Source of the DNA: Vibrio sp. SCSIO 43137 | GTDB lineage: Bacteria; Pseudomonadota; Gammaproteobacteria; Enterobacterales; Vibrionaceae | Assembly (NCBI RefSeq): GCF_028201475.1 | Contig: NZ_CP116384.1 | Span: forward strand, 1 to 64,000 | DNA: 64,000 bases | Reading direction: 5' to 3' | In this document: piece by piece, positions 27,428 through 36,124 of the stretch | Layout: every line of letters begins with the position of its first letter | How positions within the stretch are numbered: position 1 is the first letter of the stretch | Notes under the pieces: model-generated | What the model was told of the DNA's origin: nothing | What the model saw: the letters and a program-made list of their open reading frames with translations, nothing else | Databases searched by the model: none | Program-made: the position numbers and the translations under genes

Positions 27428-27456
27428 AAGGGCTACCAAAATAGGTAGCCCTTCAT
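27428..27456. terminator. Bidirectional terminator
   Basis: AAGGGCTACC / GGTAGCCCTT stem between convergent genes, with A-rich left and T-rich right sides. Confidence 0.85.
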
Positions 27457-27475
27457 TGTTTGGTTTCTGCTATGG

Positions 27476-27488
27476 TTTACACTGCAAA
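27476..27488. promoter_or_regulatory. parS2-like site with one mismatch
   Basis: TTTACACTGCAAA differs from the parS2 consensus at one base and overlaps the stop codon of the chemoreceptor gene. Weak candidate. Confidence 0.3.
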
Positions 27489-29144
27489 GCGTCCCACAAG
27501 TTCAGAGAGCTCCTGGGCTTTGCTGTTAAGCTGCTGGCTGCCGCTGCGGTTTTCATTGGCTAACTCAGCGGACTGGTGGCTCTGTTCTGAGATAACCACA
27601 ATGCGCTCAGAGATTTCATGGCCTACCTGACTCTGCTCCTCGGTAGCCGTGGCAATCAGTGAGTTCATATCCATAATCACATTGATGGAGTGCTGAATCT
27701 GCTCCAGAGCGGTTGCGGCTGCATTGGCTTCTTCTACCGTTTGCACACTGCGGGTCTTGCTCTGTTCCATGGTCTGAACCGCGGCATCGGAAGCGGCTTT
27801 AAGCTGTTCAATCATCTTGTGAATTTCCAGCGTGCTTTCCTGAGTCCGGCTGGCCAGTTTGCGTACTTCATCAGCGACCACGGCGAAACCGCGCCCCTGT
27901 TCACCGGCACGAGCCGCTTCAATAGCCGCGTTTAGTGCTAGCAGGTTGGTTTGCTCTGCAATATCCTGAATCACTTCAAGGGAAGAGGAGATATTCTGCA
28001 CATCGCCTTCAAGCTGGGATACCACTTCATTAGCCTGATCAACATCACCGGCTAGGGCTTCAACCGAGCTGGCTGCGGCATTAACAATACGCATTGCTTC
28101 AGTAGAGTTGTCCTCGGCATCTTTTGCTGACTGTGCTGCCTGAGTGGCGTTACTGGAGATCTCGTTAGCTGTGGTGGTCATCTCTGTCATAGCGGTGGCA
28201 ACCTGCTCGGTCTCTTCACGCTGTTCGCCCGCCAGTTCGTCAACCCGTGTGGCACGTCCGGACATATTGGTTGTTTCGCTGGCAACCTCAGCACTTACGC
28301 CTGTGACATTTTTAACAATCGCCTGAAGGCTGGCAACAAAGGCGTTAAAGTTCTCACCTAAGCGGTTAAACTCCGGAACATTGAAAGGTTCCATTCGTGC
28401 AGTCAGATCCGCATCACCAGAGGCAAATGAGGCGATAGAACGGTCGAAAGCATTGAGTGGACGGATAATGCTCTGGTTAACTAATACGGCTAATGCGCCA
28501 ACGAGAACAACAATAACCAGAGTGGTGATTGCAATGGTGACAATGGCGCCGTCGGCTAGCTCTTCCGACTCTTTTTGCATGGCGGACAGTGTGGACTCAA
28601 CATCATCAATATAGAATCCGGTACCAAGAACCAGATCCCATTGCGGGAAATAGATCGAGTAAGCCAGTTTCGGTGAAGGGGTATCTTCTCCCGGTTTAGG
28701 GAAGTAGTAGGTAGTATAACCGCCTCCGTTTTTAGCCTGCTTAACAATATCCTGAAGCAGTAAAAATCCGTTGATATCTTTCAGATTCCAGAAATTGTCA
28801 CCTATGCCTTTCTGGCTTTGACCAAAAAGTACTCTGACCCCTTTTGAGTCATAGCCAAAAAAGTAGCCGCTTTCACCAAACTTGATGTTAGCCAGCATGG
28901 CAATGGCGTCTTCCCGGGAGGCATTGGAGTTTTTAAGTGGTTTGAGTACCGTGTCTGCAATTTCTAGGTAGGATTTTAATTCGTCCTGCTTGGCCTGCAT
29001 CATGCCTTCTCTAGAGGAGTCAGTATGAGCCTGATTCAGTGTCTGAAGCTCAGAGTAAGTAAAGTACATGGTGCCGGTAGCGATCAGCAGAAGGGGCAGA
29101 ATGGCTAAAATGTACAGCCTTGCTTTAATCGTTAAGTTCATCAT
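27477..29144 (-). CDS. Methyl-accepting chemotaxis protein with single Cache domain
   Basis: 555-aa membrane chemoreceptor. An N-terminal helix, a periplasmic sCache_2-type sensor (about 40-185; [34 protein letters not shown]), a second helix (about 195-220), HAMP, and the cytoplasmic signalling hairpin with tip [32 protein letters not shown]. No C-terminal CheR pentapeptide. sCache_2 receptors often sense short carboxylates; the ligand cannot be read here. Confidence 0.93.
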   Translation of the reverse strand: MMNLTIKARLYILAILPLLLIATGTMYFTYSELQTLNQAHTDSSREGMMQAKQDELKSYLEIADTVLKPLKNSNASREDAIAMLANIKFGESGYFFGYDSKGVRVLFGQSQKGIGDNFWNLKDINGFLLLQDIVKQAKNGGGYTTYYFPKPGEDTPSPKLAYSIYFPQWDLVLGTGFYIDDVESTLSAMQKESEELADGAIVTIAITTLVIVVLVGALAVLVNQSIIRPLNAFDRSIASFASGDADLTARMEPFNVPEFNRLGENFNAFVASLQAIVKNVTGVSAEVASETTNMSGRATRVDELAGEQREETEQVATAMTEMTTTANEISSNATQAAQSAKDAEDNSTEAMRIVNAAASSVEALAGDVDQANEVVSQLEGDVQNISSSLEVIQDIAEQTNLLALNAAIEAARAGEQGRGFAVVADEVRKLASRTQESTLEIHKMIEQLKAASDAAVQTMEQSKTRSVQTVEEANAAATALEQIQHSINVIMDMNSLIATATEEQSQVGHEISERIVVISEQSHQSAELANENRSGSQQLNSKAQELSELVGRFAV

Positions 29145-29416
29145 CGTGTGTCCAGGTCAGTATGTTTTTATTGTTATAATTAGTTTAGTCAATAAAACGT
29201 TAGGTATTATTATTTTTAATGAAATCATCATATAAACTTATATCGACAAGTTGAATGAATACTTTATAAACGATTAATTGTTGTGACTTATGTTCCACCT
29301 GAGGTGAGTTTGCTGTTATGACAAGGGAAATGTTAAGGGGAAAGGGTGAAGAATTGCGTTGACTTATTCGTCCGGAATGATAGATATAGCGTGACATTTT
29401 ATAAGGTGAGATATTA

Positions 29417-29773
29417 ATGAATATCAGTAAAGAGATTCAGCAGCTGAAAAACCGTCTGGATAAATACCAGCACAAGCTGAATGCGGCCAGAAGCCGTAAC
29501 GACAAGCCGATTATCAGCCAGTTTGAAAAAGAGATTGATACCCTGAACAAAAAACTCAATCAACTCAAGCATAAGCAGCAGTACGATTTGAACAAAGAAC
29601 GTAAGAATCTGAATGATATGCCTTTCCAGCGTGCACTGACAAAAGAAGAGCAGGCCGATCTGGGTAAGCTGAAAAAGCGGGTTAAAGGGCTGGTGGTTGT
29701 GCATCCGCTGACTAAGCTTGGTAAAGAGCTAAGGCTGGAAGTTATTACCGGCTTTGCACCGAAATCTTTTTAA
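29417..29773 (+). CDS. yibL: YibL family ribosome-associated protein
   Basis: 118-aa small basic protein with a coiled-coil N terminus and the conserved C-terminal block MPFQRALTKEEQADLGKLKK followed by VVVHPLTKLG, close to E. coli YibL, which is found with ribosomes. AAGGTGAG precedes the ATG. Stands alone, ended by a bidirectional terminator. Confidence 0.88.
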   Translation: MNISKEIQQLKNRLDKYQHKLNAARSRNDKPIISQFEKEIDTLNKKLNQLKHKQQYDLNKERKNLNDMPFQRALTKEEQADLGKLKKRVKGLVVVHPLTKLGKELRLEVITGFAPKSF

Positions 29774-29783
29774 TCCGAAGTTT

Positions 29784-29819
29784 AAAAATAGCCGCTACTT
29801 AGAGCGGCTATTTTTTTGC
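29784..29819. terminator. Bidirectional terminator after yibL
   Basis: AAATAGCCGCT / AGCGGCTATTT stem with flanking A and T runs, serving both converging genes. Confidence 0.9.
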
Positions 29820-30686
29820 TCAGTAGGCCTTTACTCCGAATCGCCGGAGTTCCGCCGGTAGTTTTTCATCCAGACTGTCCAGATCCTCTATTTCTATCTC
29901 TATCAGTTGAAAGTTGTGTTTTTGATAGAGTTTTCGTCTCTCTTGTCTGCTCTGTTCTGAGGTGCTGCCATTATCGCTGCCCCAGAACTGAATATAGACA
30001 CGTCCTGAAGGGAGATAGAAGTTGCTGTACACCTCTTCCTCAATGGGAAGTTTACGTTCATAGGCGTGTACCAGTCCGGCCATATAGAGCCAGTTATCAA
30101 TAAGAAGTTCGCCTTTTGAGCGCACATAATGGCCGTCGGAGGTTCTGTGTTTGGCGGCAAATTTCTGCTGGAAGCTGGAGAAGGACTTATCCGTCGAGTT
30201 AAGTTCAGAATCTGCGCCGGTGAATTCACTGACAGAGCGGCGGAAGTTAATATCCCGAAGTATGGTGTCGTGCCAGACGATAAAGTACTTTGAAGCCCCT
30301 TTAGCCTCTTTTTGTACCCCTCCTGCTTTGATGCCTGCTTCAGTCAGGTGCCAGCCGTCCTCTTTGCGCACAATCCAGCCCAGTTCATTGAGGATCTGAT
30401 TGACCTTCTTAGCACTGAGAGAGAGCTTTTCTCCTATCTGGGTGGCGGTCATATGATTACCAGCGCTAATACTGGTATCAATAACCAGATTTTTCGGCCA
30501 GACAATAAAAGCACCGTACTCTTTATGCGAAGCGTACTCACCACCGAACTTTTCCCCTATGCTGGTCAGCAGCCATTTATCATTATGGCGGGTGACATAG
30601 CCATAATAACTTAACTTCTGGAACAGAGATTTAGCATCTGTTCCCGTCAGTTTTGCCAGAGCCGTAGTGGATAGTTTTGCTGTCAT
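29820..30686 (-). CDS. Tandem winged-helix protein with degenerate nuclease-like C terminus
   Basis: Unnamed 288-aa protein. Two similar HTH-like repeats (about 1-60, LSTTALAKLTGTDAKSLFQKL; about 75-125, MTATQIGEKLSLSAKKVNQIL) are followed by a C-terminal region (about 185-288) shaped like a PD-(D/E)XK endonuclease: RSKGELLIDNWL, then SNFYLPSGRVYIQFWG. In this pattern the expected acidic residues in S-D-F and I-E-F appear as N and Q, so cleavage activity is doubtful. It may bind DNA without cutting. It ends at the terminator shared with yibL and has no operon partner. Confidence 0.65.
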   Translation of the reverse strand: MTAKLSTTALAKLTGTDAKSLFQKLSYYGYVTRHNDKWLLTSIGEKFGGEYASHKEYGAFIVWPKNLVIDTSISAGNHMTATQIGEKLSLSAKKVNQILNELGWIVRKEDGWHLTEAGIKAGGVQKEAKGASKYFIVWHDTILRDINFRRSVSEFTGADSELNSTDKSFSSFQQKFAAKHRTSDGHYVRSKGELLIDNWLYMAGLVHAYERKLPIEEEVYSNFYLPSGRVYIQFWGSDNGSTSEQSRQERRKLYQKHNFQLIEIEIEDLDSLDEKLPAELRRFGVKAY

Positions 30687-30875
30687 TTAACGTGCCTGTT
30701 TAACCCGGTTGATTGTTCAAATTTATCACAGCAGCGCCTTCGAATGAATGCCGGACTGAATCCGGCGAAAGGAAAAAGCGTGCGCTGACTCCGCGAATTT
30801 CAGTGCAGAAATGGAAAACTCACCGTCTCATTACCATACTTTAGTTGTGTCTACAGAGAAGAACAGGAGCTAGCT

Positions 30876-31127
30876 ATGAGAAATGAGCTTGATCCGGGCA
30901 AAGTACTAAGAGCCTATGAAACCGTAATGGACAATGGTACGCCTACCGAACATGGAAAAATCTATGAAGGAGTAGAGGCATATTCTGATTATGACGGTTA
31001 CAACGTGTTTATGCGGGGTAACGGGGTTGAACTGACGGTTGGTTTTCATAATACCTACCATCTTGAGTACGATCAGGAACATTTACGCGACAGTTTTCTT
31101 AAGAAAGTAGAAGCGCTTAGTAAGTAA
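30876..31127 (+). CDS. Small conserved protein (DUF3081-like)
   Basis: 83-aa protein of unknown function, acidic and aromatic-rich (EHGKIYEGVEAYSDYDGYNV, GVELTVGFHNTYHLEYDQ). It resembles the DUF3081 family found in vibrios and relatives. GAACAGGAG provides a good ribosome site. Single gene whose stop lies within a terminator hairpin. Confidence 0.7.
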   Translation: MRNELDPGKVLRAYETVMDNGTPTEHGKIYEGVEAYSDYDGYNVFMRGNGVELTVGFHNTYHLEYDQEHLRDSFLKKVEALSK

Positions 31128-31134
31128 GCGCTTC
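31110..31134. terminator. Terminator hairpin overlapping the DUF3081-like stop
   Basis: GAAGCGCTTA / TAAGCGCTTC perfect 10-bp stem with a 5-base loop, between convergent genes. Confidence 0.7.
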
Positions 31135-31161
31135 ATTAGGTTCGCCGGATTAATGTCTTAA

Positions 31162-32604
31162 TCAGTAAAATGAGGCGTAATTAAGCATAAGGTGAACGCC
31201 AATGCTCAGTGCATAGCCGAGGGCGATAACGGGCATCCACTTCAGGTGCCCGAAGAAGGTATACTTGCCGTGCGCTGCCCCCATAAGTGCGACACCGGCA
31301 GCTGAGCCAATGGAGAGCAGGCTGCCGCCGACTCCGGCGGTTAAGGTTACCAACAGCCAGTTGCCCAGAGACATTTCCGGTTGCATAGTCAGCACGGCGA
31401 ACATCACCGGAATGTTATCCACGATGGCTGAAAGCACGCCTACCACAACATTAGCCCAGATAGGATCCCACTGGGTATACATCACTTCAGAAACCATATT
31501 CAGGTAACCAAGCAGGCTTAGTCCGCCAACACACATAACGACGCCGTAGAAGAAGAGTAAGGTGTCCCACTCTGCGTGAGATACTCTGCGAAACACATCA
31601 AAAGGAATAATTGAGCCTAACCGTTTTAAAGCGGCTTCATCATGGGCAGCAATGGCTTTTGCCCTTTTTCGGGCAATAGAGGCCGGCAGGGTTTTTCTCA
31701 GGAAGAAACCGAAGAACTGCAAATAGGCCAGACCCATCATCATACCGATCACAGGAGGGAAGTGCAGATAACCGTGGAATGCAACGGCAGTCATTATGGT
31801 CAGCAAAAACAGGCCGATAATACGCTTACCGCCCCGTTTCATCTCAACATATTCATGAATGGCTTCCGGCTGCTCTTTCGGCACAAAGAAGGACATAATC
31901 ACCGCCGGAACAATGTAGTTTGCCACGGAGGGGATAAACAGCGCCAGAAACTCGGTAAAAGAGACGATTCCGGCCTGCCACACCATCAGGGTAGTAATAT
32001 CGCCGAAGGGGCTGAAAGCCCCACCGGCGTTCGCGGCAACAACAATGTTTATACAGGCGAGATTGATAAACTTGGCGTTATTTCCGCCAACCTTAAGCAC
32101 AACGGCACACATTAATAGTGCCGTTGTCAGGTTATCGGCAATGGGGGAGATAAAAAACGACAGAATACCGGTGATCCAGAACAGAGATCTTAGGTTGAAC
32201 CCTTTGCCTACCATCCATGCCCGGAGGCAGTCGAAGATTCGCCGCTCTTCCATAGCACTGATATAGGTCATGGCGACTAACAGAAACAGCAGCAGCTCGG
32301 CATACTCCAGAAGATTATGCTCTATGGCCCGCTGTGCCACCTCTGTCTGACCATGTTGCTGGTAGACATAGCCTATCATGATCCAGATGATACCTGCAGC
32401 CAACAGAACGGGCTTGGATTTACGCAGTTGCAGGTACTCTTCCGCCATAACCAGGCTATAAGCAATGGTGAAAACAATCAGAGAGGCATAACCAATAGTG
32501 GAGCTGGTTAATCCTGAAATGGCGGTTATTTCACCTGAAGAAGCGAGAGCGGCCGGAGAAAATAGTGTGAGCAGAAATAGCAAAAACGTGAAACTCTGTT
32601 GCAT
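31162..32604 (-). CDS. nhaD: NhaD-type Na+/H+ antiporter
   Basis: 480-aa ion-transporter-superfamily protein with about 12-13 membrane helices. Conserved NhaD blocks are visible: FFISPIADNLTTALLMCAVVL, NAGGAFSPFGDITTLMVWQ and SAIVDNIPVMFAVLTMQP. Exchanges cytoplasmic Na+ or Li+ for protons; typical of halophilic and marine bacteria. Monocistronic. Confidence 0.93.
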   Translation of the reverse strand: MQQSFTFLLFLLTLFSPAALASSGEITAISGLTSSTIGYASLIVFTIAYSLVMAEEYLQLRKSKPVLLAAGIIWIMIGYVYQQHGQTEVAQRAIEHNLLEYAELLLFLLVAMTYISAMEERRIFDCLRAWMVGKGFNLRSLFWITGILSFFISPIADNLTTALLMCAVVLKVGGNNAKFINLACINIVVAANAGGAFSPFGDITTLMVWQAGIVSFTEFLALFIPSVANYIVPAVIMSFFVPKEQPEAIHEYVEMKRGGKRIIGLFLLTIMTAVAFHGYLHFPPVIGMMMGLAYLQFFGFFLRKTLPASIARKRAKAIAAHDEAALKRLGSIIPFDVFRRVSHAEWDTLLFFYGVVMCVGGLSLLGYLNMVSEVMYTQWDPIWANVVVGVLSAIVDNIPVMFAVLTMQPEMSLGNWLLVTLTAGVGGSLLSIGSAAGVALMGAAHGKYTFFGHLKWMPVIALGYALSIGVHLMLNYASFY

Positions 32605-32706
32605 AAATTATTCAATCCTTCGAAAAATTTAATTTGGGCTATTTTAGTCAATCAGTTACCTAAGTAATGTGAGGTGTTACATAGTCGGGTATAAAATAAG
32701 AAACAA

Positions 32707-33306
32707 TTAATTAACAATGTGGCGATATGTGAGGTTTATCCGATTACCTTTGGCTTTTTTGGTTTTCGGCACAGAGTGCTGCCAGTCGTTTTGCGTATTA
32801 CCCGCCATGATCAGTAAAGAACCTGAATTTAACAGCCACTCATGTTTTTCTCCGCTGAGTTTGTTTCTGAGCAGAAAGCGTCTGCTCTCCCCAAGGCTGA
32901 CAGAAGCGATAACCGGCTGGTGGCCCAACTCCTTTTCGTTATCCTGATGCCAGCCCATTGAGTCGTTACCGTCGCGGTACAGATTGGCCAGAACAGAGTT
33001 GAACTCTTGTCCTGCAACCAGCTCACACGCCTGTCTGATAACGCTTAGCGGTTCTGTCCAGGGCTCGGGCTGCATGGTCAGGCCGGAGTAGGTATAACAC
33101 TTTGTTCCGTGCCATGCCTGAAGCCGTGGCTGAAGAACCTGACGTCCGAACATCTGTATTTTTTCTTGTTTCCAGTTGAGCGAGTTGAGTAACTGGTGAA
33201 ACAAGTGTTCAGAAAGCTCCTCAGAGAGAAAGTTAGGTTGCCAGTATATTTTACTGTCCGTCAGCTCAATCCAGCCTGTTTTTTCACATAAGAGATCTTG
33301 TGTCAT
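32707..33306 (-). CDS. AlkB-like 2-oxoglutarate/Fe(II) dioxygenase
   Basis: 199-aa dioxygenase of the ALKBH2/AlkB DNA-repair type. Iron ligands are seen in GWHQDNE (H and D) and WQHSVPK (H); the 2-oxoglutarate arginine lies in NRINLTYRH. NLYRDGNDSMGWHQD is the family signature. It removes alkyl groups from bases by oxidation. ATG 33306 is chosen over TTG 33327. No ada or alkA gene is adjacent. Confidence 0.9.
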   Translation of the reverse strand: MTQDLLCEKTGWIELTDSKIYWQPNFLSEELSEHLFHQLLNSLNWKQEKIQMFGRQVLQPRLQAWHGTKCYTYSGLTMQPEPWTEPLSVIRQACELVAGQEFNSVLANLYRDGNDSMGWHQDNEKELGHQPVIASVSLGESRRFLLRNKLSGEKHEWLLNSGSLLIMAGNTQNDWQHSVPKTKKAKGNRINLTYRHIVN

Positions 33307-33414
33307 GAGTATCCGTATTAAAGTCAATTTGCCGCTGATTACTGTCAGTTGTTCAGATTTATCGCTATTCTGTAAATGGTATGTTAACTCTTTGGCAGGT
33401 CAGGGTGCGAGTAA

Positions 33415-34770
33415 ATGAGGTATAAAGTTGATGTAAAAGTACCAGCTGTGATTCTGATCAGTCTGTTTGTTCTGGGTGCTGTTTATCTTATCGAGTATAT
33501 CCAGAGCCACAACCAGACGTTGCAAAACGGGCAGCTTAAGCTGGAAGCGCAGAAGGATCTGGCTATTGTACGTTCACGCCTGGAAACTAACATCTATTCT
33601 GATATCTATTTCGCCAACAGTTTAGCCACTCTTGCCAGTGCTAACCCGGACTCTACGCCGCAAGAGTGGGCAAGAATTACTAATGAGCTGCTGCATAAGA
33701 CATCCAATGTAAGAAGTATCGGAATGGCTCCGAATGACATCATCACTTTTGTTCACCCAATGGAAGGGAATGAAAAGGCGATTGGTCTGGATTACAGAAC
33801 CATTCCTGAGCAGTGGAGAACCGTGCAGCAGGCTTATCTTACCGAATCTATTTTTATTGCCGGTCCGGTACAGTTAGTTCAGGGCGGATTAGGTTTAATC
33901 GCCCGTACGCCGGTGTTTACAGACCCTCCGGAAAATAAACAGTACTGGGGAAGCTGTAGTGTCGTTATGGATGTCGAGACCTTGTTCACCAACTCGGGTG
34001 TGTATCAACTTAGTGAGAACTACTCTTTTGCTATACGGGGGCTGGATGGCGGAGGCCGGAATGGCGAGGTGTTCTTCGGTGATCTGGCCGTATTTGACTC
34101 GGTTTTTGCCGATGAAGTAGTGACTCTGCCTTCGGGCTCCTGGTATATGGCGGTCTCTGCCAAAGCCCACCAGTCCGGCTTTCCGTGGTACCAGAGGTAT
34201 TCCGCCAGAATTGTCGGCTATCCGGTACTGATGATACTTCTGTTAATGTATGTCGCGATATTCTATCTGTATCGCGTTGCTCACGGTCACTCTTTACAGG
34301 ATGATCTGACAAAACTGCCTAACAGGCGCTATCTGCTTTATACCCTTGAGCAACTAATAGAGAGTGCAGGCACTAATGGCAGCTCCTTTTCTCTGCTCAA
34401 CCTGGATCTGAATGATTTTAAACAGGTGAATGATACTTATGGCCATGTTATCGGCGATAAGTTACTGAAAAAAGTAGCCAAGAGAATTAAAAAGGTCATC
34501 CGGGCTTCTGATATCGCTGCGCGGGTGGGAGGAGACGAATTTGTGATTATTCTTCCCCGTGTAACCGATAGCCAGAGTGTTGCTAAGGTGGTTCAGGCGT
34601 TAAGAAAAGAGATATGCCGTAAAACGGTGTTCGCTAAAACCATTACTATCGTGCCGAAAGTAAGCATTGGATTTGCCATTTACCATGATAGCTCTGTCAA
34701 TGCAGATGCTATTCTCCACATGGCTGATACCGAGATGTATCAGGATAAGAAGCAACAAAAAGCGAGCTAA
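33415..34770 (+). CDS. Diguanylate cyclase with CHASE-type sensor
   Basis: 451-aa membrane protein. An N-terminal helix (about 8-28), a periplasmic CHASE-like sensor (about 45-245; SNVRSIGMAPNDIITFVHPM, AIGLDYRTIPEQW, RTPVFTD), a second helix (about 262-285), and a GGDEF domain with intact GGDEF and an upstream RASD inhibitory site. It should make c-di-GMP in response to a small periplasmic ligand and be product-inhibited. Single gene; its end forms a terminator. Confidence 0.9.
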   Translation: MRYKVDVKVPAVILISLFVLGAVYLIEYIQSHNQTLQNGQLKLEAQKDLAIVRSRLETNIYSDIYFANSLATLASANPDSTPQEWARITNELLHKTSNVRSIGMAPNDIITFVHPMEGNEKAIGLDYRTIPEQWRTVQQAYLTESIFIAGPVQLVQGGLGLIARTPVFTDPPENKQYWGSCSVVMDVETLFTNSGVYQLSENYSFAIRGLDGGGRNGEVFFGDLAVFDSVFADEVVTLPSGSWYMAVSAKAHQSGFPWYQRYSARIVGYPVLMILLLMYVAIFYLYRVAHGHSLQDDLTKLPNRRYLLYTLEQLIESAGTNGSSFSLLNLDLNDFKQVNDTYGHVIGDKLLKKVAKRIKKVIRASDIAARVGGDEFVIILPRVTDSQSVAKVVQALRKEICRKTVFAKTITIVPKVSIGFAIYHDSSVNADAILHMADTEMYQDKKQQKAS

Positions 34771-34783
34771 ATAGCTCGCTTTT
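34757..34783. terminator. Terminator overlapping the end of the CHASE-GGDEF gene
   Basis: AGCGAGCT / AGCTCGCT stem with A run before and T run after, between convergent GGDEF genes. Confidence 0.85.
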
Positions 34784-34805
34784 CACTCTTTGTTATCTGC
34801 CGTGT

Positions 34806-35828
34806 TTAGATTGGCATTACCCGGTTTCTACCCAGACTTTTTGCTTTGTAAAGCTGTTTATCGGCATTGTCGATAAGGGTAATCGGGCTTTCGCCTAACT
34901 CAAACTCTGATACACCAAATGAGGCAGAGATATTCTCTACCTGTTCATCCGTTCGTTTATCTTTAACGGATATTTTCTCTATAGAGCGACGGACGGATTC
35001 GGCAAACTGGCGGGCAATACGCAGCGGTTTATTTGGTACCAGCAGGGCAAACTCTTCACCACCATAGCGGTAAGCCGCAATACCGTCACGGCAATGTAGT
35101 TGTAGTCTTCTCGCAATTGCCTTAATCACCATATCACCGAATACATGTCCGTATTGGTCGTTCAGATCTTTAAAGCGGTCGATATCGATTAGGATCAGGC
35201 AGATAGGGTGAGACTCTTCAGAGTTACAGAATGAAGCAATATCACGGTCAAAGGCTCCACGGTTCAGCAATCCAGACAAACTGTCGTATAAGGCATCGCG
35301 CTGTACTTTTTCCAGCTCTTTTTTAAGATTTGCTATCTCTTCACTGGCGGTACTTAACTGGTTATTGAAGAACTGAGTGGAGTTTTGAATCTCTCTGGAC
35401 TGGGCAACAAAGTTGCGTACCAGTGACAACAGTTCTTCGAAGGTGATGCCCTCTTTTTCCATTTCTTCTAAGTTAGACAGACTTCTTTCTATATTATTCT
35501 GGAATTTACTGGTGTCAGTCAGGGTATCTGTCATGGAGGTGAAGATCTCATTGATCAAGATCTCCAGATTGTTGCGCAGCTCCTGTACGTCCGCTTCAGT
35601 CTGGCTGGCAATATAAGTTTTATACAGGCCTTCACTATGGCTTGGCAGGCAGAGGCCGTACTCTTCAATGATCTTATCCAGTTCTGCATTGAGTTCTGGT
35701 TGAGTTTCCGCCACGTAGGTGTACCACAATGCATAGTTTTCAGGCGTGGTTGCTACCTGATTTTTTATCATTAAAGGGACAGCTTTGCGTAAATTTTCAG
35801 CAGCTTGTTGAAAGTCTTCTTTTGTCAT
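34806..35828 (-). CDS. Soluble diguanylate cyclase with coiled-coil N terminus
   Basis: 340-aa cytoplasmic protein, no membrane helix. The N-terminal helical region (about 1-165; VPLMIKNQVATTPENYALWYTYV) resembles that of other Vibrio and Pseudomonas GGDEF proteins; a coiled coil leads into a GGDEF domain with active GGEEF. The RxxD inhibitory site is lost (RDGI), so feedback inhibition is not expected. Single gene. Confidence 0.9.
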   Translation of the reverse strand: MTKEDFQQAAENLRKAVPLMIKNQVATTPENYALWYTYVAETQPELNAELDKIIEEYGLCLPSHSEGLYKTYIASQTEADVQELRNNLEILINEIFTSMTDTLTDTSKFQNNIERSLSNLEEMEKEGITFEELLSLVRNFVAQSREIQNSTQFFNNQLSTASEEIANLKKELEKVQRDALYDSLSGLLNRGAFDRDIASFCNSEESHPICLILIDIDRFKDLNDQYGHVFGDMVIKAIARRLQLHCRDGIAAYRYGGEEFALLVPNKPLRIARQFAESVRRSIEKISVKDKRTDEQVENISASFGVSEFELGESPITLIDNADKQLYKAKSLGRNRVMPI

Positions 35829-36008
35829 TTTATAACCAAAGTGAATCCGTGAGGTTTGTTTAATACCTATAGCGTAATGTTAGCGAATATATTCCCGAGT
35901 TTCCTATTAGTTTTTAAATAATTTACTTATTTGTTGATTTAACTACCAGTTGAGCCTGGAAAAATCACAGTAAAACCTAGATTTATGGCTTCAGGGCTAA
36001 AGAGAGTA

Positions 36009-36042
36009 GCCGGCTTTAAGGTTTGAGACGCTTAAAGCCGGC
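36009..36042. terminator. Hairpin downstream of the TPR-GGDEF operon
   Basis: GCCGGCTTTAAG / CTTAAAGCCGGC, perfect 12-bp stem with a 10-base loop. It lies after the stop of the minus-strand TPR-GGDEF gene and probably ends that transcript, although the T run is poor. The rest of 35829-36124 shows nothing else. Confidence 0.65.
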
Positions 36043-36124
36043 GTTTATCTGATAAGCCGTTATCAATGTTGAATCTATGCGATTGGTTTGCCAAAGGTAA
36101 CCGGACTAACTTGTCTGTAGCGTA

